Of a DNA stretch of 64,000 nucleotides, positions 8,766 to 17,331 are shown piece after piece. The notes under the pieces are model-generated. The model saw only the letters and a list, made by a program, of their open reading frames with translations. It searched no databases and was not told where the DNA came from. The translations under genes and the position numbers were made by a program. Each line of letters starts with the position of its first letter. Within the stretch, counting starts at the first letter, position 1. The DNA is from Onishia taeanensis (GTDB taxonomy: Bacteria > Pseudomonadota > Gammaproteobacteria > Pseudomonadales > Halomonadaceae), in contig NZ_FNCI01000003.1 in assembly GCF_900100755.1 (NCBI RefSeq), positions 124,001 to 188,000 on the forward strand. Direction: 5' to 3'.

Positions 8766-9776
8766 ATGGCTTCTGCAGAACATACCAAGCAAGGCTTCAT
8801 GCTCAGCAAGAAACACAAGGCAGGTCTCCTGAACTTCTTATCGGCTCAGGGAATTCTTGTATTCTTCTTGATTTGCATGTTTGCGTTCTCGTTAACGTCC
8901 GAACAGTTTCTTTCCCAGTCAAACATCATGACGGTAGTCCGGCAGGCATCGATCATCGGTATCATCGCGGTGGGCGTCACGGTGGTGATTATCGGCGGCA
9001 ATCTGGACCTTTCGGTAGGGTCCATGCTGTCGTTCTCCACCGTCCTGGTGGTGGATCTCCACGACAAGATCGGCCCGGTCGGCGCCATTCTGGTGATGTT
9101 CGCCCTGACCCTGATGCTCGGTGCCTTGAACGGCCTGTTGGTCGGGTTCATGCGCCTCAATTCGCTCATCGTGACGCTGGCGATGCTCTCGGCTATTCAG
9201 GGCCTCGTGCTGATCTACAGCGGCGGCCAAAACGTCGATATCGCCAATCAGAGCGACACATGGTTCGGGGTGTTCGGGCAGGGGTATCTGCTGGGCATTG
9301 CCGTTCCGATCATCATCTTTTCCCTGCTTGCCATCATCGTCCAAGTCGTCATGTCGTTTACCGGCTATGGCCGCCGCATCTTCGCTATCGGTGGCAATCC
9401 CGTTGCGGCGGTCTATTCCGGTATTCGCAAGAACTGGTGCGTGTTCAGCACCTACATGATCTCGGCTTTTTGTGTGGCCTGCGCCGCTCTGGTGCTGGGG
9501 GCACGTGTAATGGGCTCCCAGAACAACGTCGGGCAGGGGTATGAGTTGCTCGTGCTGGCCGGGATCATCCTTGGCGGCACCAGCTTGTTGGGTGGCGCCG
9601 GCAGTATCTGGAAGACGGTCATCGGTGTGTTGATCCTTGGCTTCATCCAGAACGGCCTACTCCTGATGGGCTACCCCTATTACACCCAGTGGCTAGTGAC
9701 CTGGGTCATCATCATCCTCGCGGTATGGCTGGATCTTGCCAATAAGCGCAAGCGTCTGCTGACCCGCCACTCCTGA
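8766..9776 (+). CDS. sugar-type ABC importer permease 1 (RbsC-like)
   Basis: Membrane permease of the BPD_transp_2 family, about 336 aa. An N-terminal cytoplasmic stretch is followed by multiple membrane segments; family hallmarks are ASIIGIIAVGVTVVIIGGNLDLSVGSMLSFSTVLVV, GLLVGFMRLNSLIVTLAMLSAIQG, GYGRRIFAIGGNPVAAVYSGI and LAGIILGGTSLLGGAGSIWKTVIG. The frame opens at a GTG three codons earlier (8757), but AGGTGA at 8755-8760 is well placed for the ATG at 8766. It probably pairs with permease 2 as a heterodimer. Confidence 0.88.
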   Translation: MASAEHTKQGFMLSKKHKAGLLNFLSAQGILVFFLICMFAFSLTSEQFLSQSNIMTVVRQASIIGIIAVGVTVVIIGGNLDLSVGSMLSFSTVLVVDLHDKIGPVGAILVMFALTLMLGALNGLLVGFMRLNSLIVTLAMLSAIQGLVLIYSGGQNVDIANQSDTWFGVFGQGYLLGIAVPIIIFSLLAIIVQVVMSFTGYGRRIFAIGGNPVAAVYSGIRKNWCVFSTYMISAFCVACAALVLGARVMGSQNNVGQGYELLVLAGIILGGTSLLGGAGSIWKTVIGVLILGFIQNGLLLMGYPYYTQWLVTWVIIILAVWLDLANKRKRLLTRHS

Positions 9777-9789
9777 CAGGGTGAATATC

Positions 9790-10749
9790 ATGATTGATAT
9801 AAAGCGTTTCATGAGCGGCAGTGCCTTCATCCAGCCGATTTGGGTCTTCGTCGTCGCTATCACCATCTTCTTCAGCATCATGTCCGACTACTTCCTGTCG
9901 GTGGGCAACCTGACGAACATCCTCGTCCAGACCTCCACCATCGGGCTGATCGCGCTGGGCATGACCTACGTGATGATCAACGGCAACATCGACCTCTCGG
10001 TGGGGGCCACTCTGGGCTTGGCGGCCTCGCTTTCGGTGGGCCTGCAGGACTATGGCATCACCGTTGCGGTGCTGGCCGCCATTGCCACCGGCGTGGCGCT
10101 GGGCGCGCTGAATGGCCTGCTCGTTTGGAAGACCGGCGTCAATGCCTTCATCGTCACCCTGGGCGCGATGATCGGGGTGCGCGGCCTGATCTTCGTCTAC
10201 ACCGAGGAGCAGTCCTTTTACGCCAGCAACTTCGCCTTCTCCGACTTCGGTGCCAGCACCATTGGCCCCATTCCCGTGCTGGCCATCATCTTCCTTCTCT
10301 GCACCCTGGCGATGCACCTGGTACTCAAGAAGACAGGCCATGGCCGCAACACCTTTGCCGTGGGCGGCAATCCCGAGGCGGCCATGGATGCCGGCATCCG
10401 CATCGGGCGCAACATGATGATCAACTTCATGATCGTCGGCTTCTTCGCGGCCCTGGCCGGTGTCCTGCTGGCCACGCAGATGGGCGCCTCAACACCCAAC
10501 CTTGGCCGTGACTACGAGCTCTGGACCATCACGGCTGTCGTGCTTGGCGGCACCAAGCTGACCGGCGGCTACGGCAGCATCATGGGCACTCTGGGGGGCG
10601 TGCTGGCCATCGGCGTCTTGCGCAACGGCATGAACATGATGCAAGTGCCGGCTTTCTATGTGTTGGTCATCCTCGGGGTGATCCTGATTGCGGTGCTGAT
10701 CATCGATCAGCAGATCAACCTCAAGTCTTTCAAGGGGGTGCAAGCATGA
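9790..10749 (+). CDS. sugar-type ABC importer permease 2 (RbsC-like)
   Basis: Second BPD_transp_2 permease, 319 aa, with the same core motifs as permease 1: TIGLIALGMTYVMINGNIDLSVGATLGLAASL, GLLVWKTGVNAFIVTLGAMIGVRG, GHGRNTFAVGGNPEAAMDAGIRIGRN and ITAVVLGGTKLTGGYGSIMGTLGG. ATG at 9790 has AGGGTGA upstream; the GTG at 9781 lies within that ribosome site. It starts 13 bases after permease 1 and its stop overlaps the ATPase start by four bases, so the two permeases and the ATPase are one unit. Two distinct permeases rather than one homodimeric RbsC suggests a specialised substrate. Confidence 0.88.
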   Translation: MIDIKRFMSGSAFIQPIWVFVVAITIFFSIMSDYFLSVGNLTNILVQTSTIGLIALGMTYVMINGNIDLSVGATLGLAASLSVGLQDYGITVAVLAAIATGVALGALNGLLVWKTGVNAFIVTLGAMIGVRGLIFVYTEEQSFYASNFAFSDFGASTIGPIPVLAIIFLLCTLAMHLVLKKTGHGRNTFAVGGNPEAAMDAGIRIGRNMMINFMIVGFFAALAGVLLATQMGASTPNLGRDYELWTITAVVLGGTKLTGGYGSIMGTLGGVLAIGVLRNGMNMMQVPAFYVLVILGVILIAVLIIDQQINLKSFKGVQA

Positions 10750-12320
10750 GCGCTGCAACGGTGACACAGGCTTCAGATGCGCCTGGGAAAGCAGAAGCGC
10801 CCATCCTCTCGCTGGTGAACATCACCAAGAAATTCCCGGGGGTGATCGCGCTCAACATGGTCAGCTTCGATGTTCGGGCAGGTGAGGTTCATGCCCTGCT
10901 CGGCGAGAACGGTGCCGGTAAATCCACGCTGATGAAAGTGCTGGCCGGCAAGCACAAACCCAATGGCGGTCAGATCCTGCTCGAGGGCAAAGAGAAGGTT
11001 TTCGATAACCCCAAGCGCGCCAAGAAGAGCGGCATCGTCTTGATTCACCAGGAGCAGTCGTTGGTGCCGGAAATGTCGGTGGCCGAAAACATCTTCCTGG
11101 GAAGCCTGCCCAAGAAGTGGGGCAACTTGGTCGATTGGAAGAGACTGCACCGGGAGAGTACTGAAATTCTCGATCGGCTGAAGTGCTCTTTCAGCTCGAA
11201 GGACATGGTAAGCGATCTTTCTATCGCCAAGAAGCAGATGGTCGAAATCGCACGGGCGCTGGTGTTTACCCCCAAAGTGGTGGTCTTCGATGAGCCGACG
11301 GCATCGCTTACCGACCATGAAAAGCCCGTGCTCTACGACATCATCAACACCTTGCGTGAGCAGGGCGTCGGCATCGTCTACATCTCCCATCGCATGGACG
11401 AGATATTTCACCTCTCGCAGCGCATATCCGTGCTGCGGGACGGCGAGTACAACGGCACGGTGAACACCGCCGACACCAACGAGGATGAAGTCACCAAGCT
11501 GATGATCGGCCGTAGCCTCGAGTTTGACCATGCCAGCAAGCCGAAGGACTTCGGCGACAACATGCTCGAGCTGCGAGGCCTCACCGTCGATGGGATGTTC
11601 CGCGACGTCAGTTTCAGTGTCCGTAAGGGCGAGATCGTCGGCATGTACGGCTTGGTTGGGGCGGGGCGCTCGGAGGTGGCGGAAACCATCTTCGGCCTGC
11701 GCAAGCCCTCAGGGGGCGAGATTCTGCTCGATGGTCAGGTCGCTCAACTGCGCTCTTCCCATGAGGCGGTCGCCCAGGGAATCGCGCTAGTGCCGGAGGA
11801 CCGCAAGGATCAGGGGCTGATACTGGGGATGAACTGTCGCGACAACATGACCCTGGCGGGCCTCGAGACCGTCTCCAAGAACGGGTTCATGAGGCCCGCT
11901 GCCGAGAAGACGGTCTACGACAAGTATCAGCAGGCGATGAAAATCAAGACGCCCGGCTGGCGGCAGAAGGTGGGCAACCTCAGCGGCGGCAACCAGCAGA
12001 AGATCGTCATCGGCAAGTGGCTACATACCCAACCTAAGCTGTTGATCCTCGATGAGCCGACCCGCGGCATCGACGTGGGTTCCAAGTCGGAAATCCATGC
12101 CCTGATCAAGGAACTGGCCAGAACCGGCTATGCGGTGCTGGTGATCTCCTCGGAGATGCCCGAGGTGCTGGGCGTCAGCAATCGCATCATCGCCATGTAC
12201 GACGGCAAGGTGACCGCCGAATTCGACGGCGATGCCGTTTCCGAGGATGCGCTGGTGCAGGCCATCACCGGGCAGTACGTGACCAGTGCCGGCAAGCCGG
12301 ACGATCAGCCAGCTGCCTGA
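10746..12320 (+). CDS. sugar-type ABC importer ATPase, two nucleotide-binding domains (RbsA-like)
   Basis: Cytoplasmic energy-coupling subunit, 524 aa, with tandem ABC domains as in RbsA/MglA. The first has Walker A GENGAGKST (residues about 55-63) and Walker B VVFDEPTAS, with a degenerate signature (DLSIAKKQMVEIARAL). The second has the usual weak Walker A GLVGAGRSE, a full LSGGNQQK signature and Walker B LILDEPTRGID. It overlaps permease 2 by ATGA. It is followed after 40 bases by maleylacetate reductase on the same strand, so transport and catabolism genes look co-transcribed. Confidence 0.9.
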   Translation: MSAATVTQASDAPGKAEAPILSLVNITKKFPGVIALNMVSFDVRAGEVHALLGENGAGKSTLMKVLAGKHKPNGGQILLEGKEKVFDNPKRAKKSGIVLIHQEQSLVPEMSVAENIFLGSLPKKWGNLVDWKRLHRESTEILDRLKCSFSSKDMVSDLSIAKKQMVEIARALVFTPKVVVFDEPTASLTDHEKPVLYDIINTLREQGVGIVYISHRMDEIFHLSQRISVLRDGEYNGTVNTADTNEDEVTKLMIGRSLEFDHASKPKDFGDNMLELRGLTVDGMFRDVSFSVRKGEIVGMYGLVGAGRSEVAETIFGLRKPSGGEILLDGQVAQLRSSHEAVAQGIALVPEDRKDQGLILGMNCRDNMTLAGLETVSKNGFMRPAAEKTVYDKYQQAMKIKTPGWRQKVGNLSGGNQQKIVIGKWLHTQPKLLILDEPTRGIDVGSKSEIHALIKELARTGYAVLVISSEMPEVLGVSNRIIAMYDGKVTAEFDGDAVSEDALVQAITGQYVTSAGKPDDQPAA

Positions 12321-12360
12321 TGCCCGATCCGTGGCTCATCCCATCAACAAGGACAACATC

Positions 12361-13440
12361 ATGATGCCGTTTATCTACAATGGCCTACCTTCTCGGGTCA
12401 TCTTCGGCCAGGGCACCCTGGCCGGGGTGGCGGAAGAGGTCAAGGCGCTGGGTTGCCATCGGGTGCTGGTGCTTTCCACGCCCGAGCAGGAAGGCCAGGC
12501 ACGCCAGGTGCTGGAACAGCTCGGTCAGCTGGGGGCAGGCGTCTTCGCCGGGGCCCGCATGCACACGCCGGTGGAGACCACCGAGGAAGCAATGCGTGAG
12601 CTTGCCTCGTTTGGTGCCGATGGCGTCGTGGCGATCGGCGGTGGTTCCACCATCGGGCTCGGCAAGGCGATTGCCCTGCGCACCGATCTGCCCCAGATCG
12701 TCATTCCCACCACTTACGCCGGCTCCGAGATGACGCCGATCCTCGGCGAGACGAAGGATGGCCTCAAGACCACCCAACGGACCTTGAAGGTGCTGCCCGA
12801 AACGGTCATCTACGACGTCGATCTGACGCTCGGGCTACCCATCGGCATGTCGGGCACCAGCGGGATCAATGCCATCGCCCATGCCGTGGAAGCCCTCTAT
12901 GCCAAGGATCGCAACCCGATCGTCTCGATGATGGCAGAGGAGGGCATCGCGGCCCTGGCGCGCAGCCTGCCGACGATTGCCGGTACCCCCGACGACGCCG
13001 AGGCACGCTCCGATGCGCTCTATGGCGCCTGGCTGTGCGGCACCTGTCTTGGCTCGGTGGGGATGTCGCTGCATCACAAGCTCTGCCACACCCTGGGCGG
13101 CTCCTTTGACCTGCCTCATGCTGAAACGCACACCATCGTGCTGCCGCATGCCGTGGCCTATAACGCCGCAGCCGCCCCAGAAGCAATGGCGCGCATCGCC
13201 CGGGCGCTGGGCACGGCAGATGCCGCCGCGGGGCTCTATGATCTGGCGCGGTCCGTGGGGGCACCCCTTGCCCTGCGGGACATTGGCCTGGAGGCGGTTG
13301 ACATCGACCGTGCCACGGAGATTGCCACCGCCAATCCCTACTGGAATCCCCGCGAGATCGAGGCCAATGGCATCAATCGACTGCTGGATGATGCCTATGC
13401 CGGTCGTCGCCCCGACACCCTGGAGGCTACCGACGCATGA
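12361..13440 (+). CDS. maleylacetate reductase
   Basis: Reduces maleylacetate, the ring-cleavage product of hydroxyquinol, to 3-oxoadipate with NAD(P)H. It belongs to the iron-alcohol-dehydrogenase-like family: FGQGTL near the start, GGGSTIGLGKAIAL (nucleotide binding), IPTTYAGSEMTPILG, and GMSLHHKLCHTLGGSFDLPHAETHTIVLPHAVAYNAAAAPEAM. At 359 aa the length is right. The frame is open back to 12286, but AAGGA at 12349-12353 is ideally placed for ATG 12361. The last four bases overlap the amidohydrolase start. Pairing with hydroxyquinol dioxygenase downstream makes the assignment firm. Confidence 0.92.
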   Translation: MMPFIYNGLPSRVIFGQGTLAGVAEEVKALGCHRVLVLSTPEQEGQARQVLEQLGQLGAGVFAGARMHTPVETTEEAMRELASFGADGVVAIGGGSTIGLGKAIALRTDLPQIVIPTTYAGSEMTPILGETKDGLKTTQRTLKVLPETVIYDVDLTLGLPIGMSGTSGINAIAHAVEALYAKDRNPIVSMMAEEGIAALARSLPTIAGTPDDAEARSDALYGAWLCGTCLGSVGMSLHHKLCHTLGGSFDLPHAETHTIVLPHAVAYNAAAAPEAMARIARALGTADAAAGLYDLARSVGAPLALRDIGLEAVDIDRATEIATANPYWNPREIEANGINRLLDDAYAGRRPDTLEATDA

Positions 13441-14804
13441 AGATATTGCTGACCAATGCCACCGTGCTGACCCTTGATCCGGCCATCGGGGATCTGACCT
13501 CGGGCCAGGTCCTGGTGGAAAACGACCGCATTTTAGCCGTGGGACACGATCTTTCCGCCGAGGATGCCGAGGTCGTCGACTGTCGCGGCGGCATCCTGAT
13601 TCCGGGGCTGGTCAATGCCCATATGCATACCTGGCAGACGGCCCTGCGCGGCGTCGCCGCCAACTGGACGCTGCTCGAATATTTCGGCCATGTGCATCGC
13701 GGCCTGGCGACGCTGTTCACCCCCGAGGACATCCATGTCGCAACGCGGTTGGGTGCGCTGAACCAGCTCAACTGCGGGGCCACCACGCTGGGTGACTGGT
13801 GTCACAACAACCCCACGCCCGAGCATACCGATGCCGCCGTCAGAGGGTTGCAGGAGTCGGGCATCCGCGCCGTCTTCTTTCACGGCTCGCCCAAGCCGGA
13901 CCCCAAACCCGGCCAGCCGCATTTCAGCGAGATTCCTCATCCCCGCAGTGAGGTGGAGCGGCTGCTGGCTGGGCCACTAGGGGACCCGGAGGGGCGGGTG
14001 ACCCTGGGCCTTGCCATCCTTGGGCCGCATTACTCGACCCTGGATGTTTCGCTGCACGACTTCGAACTCGCCAAGGAGTTCGGCCTGGTGGCCTCCATGC
14101 ATCAGGGCGGTGGCGAGGCCGTGAGCCCCGGTGGCTGGGACGTCATCGAGGAGCGTGGGCTGCTGGGCCCTGACATCAACATCGTGCACGGCCAAAGCCT
14201 GGATGATGGCCAGCTCGCGCGCTTCTGCGAGCAGGGCGTGACCTTCTCGATCGCCCCCGAGAACGAGATGACCCAGGGACACGGCTTCCCGATCACCGGC
14301 CATGTTCGCCGCCATGGCGGCGTCGTGTCGCTGGGGGTGGACCTCGAGTCGGTGATTTCGGGCGATATGTTCGCCGTGGCCCGTGCGGCCCTGGGCATGC
14401 AGCGCTCGCTGGACAACGACGCCTCGCGCCGAGAGCAGGGCAGCATTCCCGCCACTTCTACCGTGCGCACCCGTGAGGCATTGGAATGGATCACCCTCCA
14501 CGGTGCGCGGGCGCTGGGCCTCGATGACCGCATCGGCAGTCTCACCCCCGGCAAGCAAGCCGACATCGTGCTGCTGGACAGCAACCTGCTCAACATGCAG
14601 CCGGTCAGCGACCCGGTGTCGAGCGTCGTCATGCAGGCGAGCCTCGCCAATGTCGATAGCGTCATGGTGGCGGGGGAGTTTCACAAGCGACACGGCCGGT
14701 TGGTGGCCGATGTCGAGGACGGTCTGCGTGAACTCGAGGCGTCCGGTCATCGCATCTATGCCGAGCTGCAGGCGCGGCAACAACACGAGGAGACAGCCAA
14801 ATGA
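13437..14804 (+). CDS. amidohydrolase of the ATZ/TRZ (cyclic amidine / aminohydrolase) family
   Basis: Metal-dependent hydrolase, 455 aa, related to chlorohydrolases and aminohydrolases such as AtzB, TrzN, guanine and S-adenosylhomocysteine deaminases. The metal site is intact: H62-x-H64 in NAHMHTWQ, His222 (SMHQGG), His251 (IVHG) and Asp302 (GVDLES). The N- and C-terminal strands form the usual beta-sandwich (PGKQADIVLLDSN). These enzymes commonly remove an amino, alkylamino or chloro group from a ring. Its position between maleylacetate reductase and hydroxyquinol dioxygenase, with 4-base overlaps on both sides, suggests that it deaminates or hydrolyses a ring precursor of hydroxyquinol; that role is inference. 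Confidence 0.8.
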   Translation: MKILLTNATVLTLDPAIGDLTSGQVLVENDRILAVGHDLSAEDAEVVDCRGGILIPGLVNAHMHTWQTALRGVAANWTLLEYFGHVHRGLATLFTPEDIHVATRLGALNQLNCGATTLGDWCHNNPTPEHTDAAVRGLQESGIRAVFFHGSPKPDPKPGQPHFSEIPHPRSEVERLLAGPLGDPEGRVTLGLAILGPHYSTLDVSLHDFELAKEFGLVASMHQGGGEAVSPGGWDVIEERGLLGPDINIVHGQSLDDGQLARFCEQGVTFSIAPENEMTQGHGFPITGHVRRHGGVVSLGVDLESVISGDMFAVARAALGMQRSLDNDASRREQGSIPATSTVRTREALEWITLHGARALGLDDRIGSLTPGKQADIVLLDSNLLNMQPVSDPVSSVVMQASLANVDSVMVAGEFHKRHGRLVADVEDGLRELEASGHRIYAELQARQQHEETAK

Positions 14805-15721
14805 CAACCATACACAAGGTGGCCTGGGTGGGCCTGGGCAAGCTCGGCCTGCCCATGGCGGCCCGTATCGCTGCCGCAGGACATGAGGTTCATGGCTTCG
14901 ACCTCAGCGCCGAGCGTATGGCGCTGGCCGAGCAGGCCGGCATCACCCCGCATGCTGACCTGGCCAGTGCCATCGACGGCTGTTCCCTCGTGCTGGTCTC
15001 GATTCCCGATGACCGGGCTTTGCTAGGGCTTTGCCTCGAGGCTGGAGACCTGATCGGCAAGATGGCGCCGGGGACCACGCTGATCGAGACCAGCACCGTG
15101 AGTATCGAGGCGTCCGCACAAGTGGCGCGGGCTGCCGAAGCACGCGGTATCGCCTATCTGCGCAGCCCGGTGTCGGGCAATCCGGTGGCGGCCGAAGCCG
15201 GCACCCTGTCGGCCATGGTCTCTGGCCCCCGCGAGGCGCTGGATGATGCCGTTGCGGTGATGCAGAGCTTCACCAAGGCCCAGTACTGGCTCGGTGAAGA
15301 GGAGCAGGGCCGCTATGCCAAGCTGGCGATCAATCTGATGATCGCGGTCAGCGCCGGGATGTTGGGCGAGTCCCTGACCCTGGCGCGCAAGGGCAATATC
15401 GGCTGGGACGATATGCTCGAACTGGTTGCCGACAGCGCGGTGGGCTCGCCGATGGTGCAGTACAAGGTGCCGCCGCTGAGTCAGCGAGACTTCACCTCGA
15501 CCTTTTCGGCCGCCCAGATGGCCAAGGATCTCGACCTGATCCTCGGCTGTGCTCATGTCGCCGGCGTACCGGTGCCTCTCGCCGCACAGATGCGCGAGGC
15601 TTATACCTCCTTGATCGGCACGGGGTATGGCGAAGACGACTATATTGCCACGGTGCATCATACCGAGCGCCTCGCTGGACTACCGGCCATCGAGCCCGCC
15701 GCTGACGCAAGGAGGGGCTAG
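14801..15721 (+). CDS. NAD-binding 3-hydroxyisobutyrate dehydrogenase-family oxidoreductase
   Basis: Beta-hydroxyacid dehydrogenase family, 306 aa. The N-terminal Rossmann domain opens with VGLGKLGLPMAARIAAAGHEVHGFD; the substrate loop reads RSPVSGNPVAAEAGTLSAMVSG; the catalytic Lys174 lies in YAKLAINLM. The true substrate is not evident: relatives act on 3-hydroxyisobutyrate, tartronate semialdehyde, or imines. It overlaps the amidohydrolase stop by ATGA and precedes hydroxyquinol dioxygenase by 4 bases, so it is an integral member of this pathway. The frame's early ATG at 14801 is coupled to the upstream stop and is the best start. Confidence 0.8.
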   Translation: MTTIHKVAWVGLGKLGLPMAARIAAAGHEVHGFDLSAERMALAEQAGITPHADLASAIDGCSLVLVSIPDDRALLGLCLEAGDLIGKMAPGTTLIETSTVSIEASAQVARAAEARGIAYLRSPVSGNPVAAEAGTLSAMVSGPREALDDAVAVMQSFTKAQYWLGEEEQGRYAKLAINLMIAVSAGMLGESLTLARKGNIGWDDMLELVADSAVGSPMVQYKVPPLSQRDFTSTFSAAQMAKDLDLILGCAHVAGVPVPLAAQMREAYTSLIGTGYGEDDYIATVHHTERLAGLPAIEPAADARRG

Positions 15722-15725
15722 CGCC

Positions 15726-16586
15726 ATGCGCAACCTGAACGCAGACAACATCACCGAGGCGGTGATCGAGGAGTTCTCCGGCTGCCAGGATGAGCGACTC
15801 AAGACAATTCTGAACAGCCTGGTGACGCACCTGCACGCCTTCCTGCGTGAGGTGGAGCCCACTGAGAAGGAGTGGACCCAGGCTATCGACTTCCTCACCC
15901 GCACTGGCCAGATGTGCGACGACCAGCGCCAGGAGTTCATTCTGCTCTCCGATACCCTGGGGGTGACGATGCTGGTCGATGCCATCAACCACCAGACCTC
16001 GGACCCGATGGTGTCGGAAAGCACCGTGCTAGGGCCTTTCTATGTCGCTGATCCGCCCGAGATCGCCCAAGGCGAATCCATCGACTGGAATGTCGAAGGC
16101 GAGCCTTTTTTCGTTGAGGGGCGGGTCCACGATGAGCATGGAGAGCCCCTGGCCAATGTCGTCATCGACGTATGGCAGTCAGACAGCGAAGGCTACTATG
16201 ACGTCCAGAAGGAGCTCGAGAGTGCCTCGCTGCGGGCCCGGTTCAGCACCGACGATCAGGGGCGATATGCCTTCTGGACGGTGACGCCTTCTCCTTATCC
16301 CATCCCGACGGACGGCCCCGTCGGCAAGATGCTGGAGGTCACCGGTCGACATCCCTACCGGCCCGCCCATGTGCACTTCATGCTGATGGCAGAGGGCTTC
16401 GAGACCCTGGTCACTCAGGTGTTCGCCGAAAATGACCCCTATCTCAATTCTGATGCCGTTTTCGGCGTCAAGGATTCCCTGGTTACGGAGTATGAGTTGT
16501 TCCCGCCAGGCAAGGCACCGGATGGACGCTCGATGGACGTTCCCTTCCGCCATTTGACATATGATTTCGGCTTGAAGGCAAGCTGA
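15726..16586 (+). CDS. hydroxyquinol 1,2-dioxygenase
   Basis: Intradiol dioxygenase that opens 1,2,4-trihydroxybenzene to maleylacetate. Fe(III) ligands are in place with the spacing known for hydroxyquinol dioxygenases: Tyr158 (EGYYDVQ), Tyr191 (PSPYPIP), His215 and His217 (RPAHVHFM). The N-terminal helical dimerisation domain is present (residues about 1-100) and LGPFYVADPP follows. Length 286 aa is typical. The frame runs back to 15627 inside the previous gene, but AAGGAGGGG at 15709-15717 is 8 bases from ATG 15726. It differs clearly from the catA product at the left edge, so the locus has two separate ring-cleavage branches. Confidence 0.93.
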   Translation: MRNLNADNITEAVIEEFSGCQDERLKTILNSLVTHLHAFLREVEPTEKEWTQAIDFLTRTGQMCDDQRQEFILLSDTLGVTMLVDAINHQTSDPMVSESTVLGPFYVADPPEIAQGESIDWNVEGEPFFVEGRVHDEHGEPLANVVIDVWQSDSEGYYDVQKELESASLRARFSTDDQGRYAFWTVTPSPYPIPTDGPVGKMLEVTGRHPYRPAHVHFMLMAEGFETLVTQVFAENDPYLNSDAVFGVKDSLVTEYELFPPGKAPDGRSMDVPFRHLTYDFGLKAS

Positions 16587-16631
16587 GAGTGCGACACACA
16601 ATAACCCACTGTTTTACCAGAGGTATGCCAC

Positions 16632-17222
16632 ATGACCGCCATTGACCAGAATGCTATCGAGACCCTGTTTACCGCTGCCAGGACCCATAACGTCTGGCTG
16701 GACAAGGACGTGAGCGACGACAAGCTTCGCGAGCTTTATGAAGTGATGCACTTCGGCCCGACCTCGATGAATTGCCAGCCTCTTCGGATACTGTTTCTGA
16801 GGAGCCAGGAAGCCAAGGAAAGACTCAAGCCGGCCCTGATGCCAGGCAACCAGGAAAAGACCATGAAGGCGCCGGTGGTGGCCTTGCTGGGTTACGACAC
16901 CACATTCTACGAGCATCTGCCGCGCATGTTCTCCCACAACAAGGATGCCAAGTCACTGTTCGAGGGCAAGACCGATTTCATCAACACCACGGCCTTTCGC
17001 AACAGCTCCATTCAGGGCGGCTATTTCATCCTGGCCGCTCGCGCGCTGGGACTGGATGCCGGGCCGATGTCCGGGTTCAACAATGCGGCCGTGGATGAAG
17101 AGTTCTTCTCCGATGGCAAGGTGAAGAGCAACTTCCTTTGCAACCTGGGGTATGGCGATGCCTCGGCGCTCTTCCCGCGCCAGGACCGGTTCGCGTTCGA
17201 CGAGGTCTGCCAGCTCCTCTGA
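16632..17222 (+). CDS. nitroreductase-family malonic semialdehyde reductase-like protein (RutE-like)
   Basis: FMN-dependent nitroreductase-fold protein, 196 aa, of the RutE/HadB subgroup, whose characterised member RutE is assigned to reduction of malonic semialdehyde to 3-hydroxypropionate. Recognisable segments: LYEVMHFGPTSMNCQPLRILFL, APVVALLGYDT, NSSIQGGYFILAARALGLDAGPMSGF and NFLCNLGYGD. It is the last gene before a strong terminator, 45 bases after the dioxygenase. No other pyrimidine-degradation (rut) gene is nearby, so here it probably reduces a different aldehyde or quinone formed in the hydroxyquinol branch. Confidence 0.75.
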   Translation: MTAIDQNAIETLFTAARTHNVWLDKDVSDDKLRELYEVMHFGPTSMNCQPLRILFLRSQEAKERLKPALMPGNQEKTMKAPVVALLGYDTTFYEHLPRMFSHNKDAKSLFEGKTDFINTTAFRNSSIQGGYFILAARALGLDAGPMSGFNNAAVDEEFFSDGKVKSNFLCNLGYGDASALFPRQDRFAFDEVCQLL

Positions 17223-17276
17223 CCGAGCGGGTAGACGGCGAGTTCATCTGATCGCCGAAGCAAGCCCTCATCGTCT

Positions 17277-17302
17277 GGGCCGTGTTTGCACGGCCCTTTT
17301 TT
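17277..17302 (+). terminator. intrinsic terminator of the ABC/hydroxyquinol operon
   Basis: GGGCCGTG and CACGGCCC form a perfect 8-bp stem with a TTTG loop, followed at once by six T. It sits 55 bases after the RutE-like gene and is the clearest Rho-independent terminator in the first half of the window. It separates the catabolic operon from the TauE-regulator pair. Confidence 0.9.
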
Positions 17303-17331
17303 ATTCCTGTTTGAAAAGCGCGAGGCGTCAC

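Noticed and set aside
17152-17331. 5' extension of the TauE frame
   Set aside because: It overlaps the RutE-like gene and the terminator hairpin; the first conserved residues follow ATG 17332.
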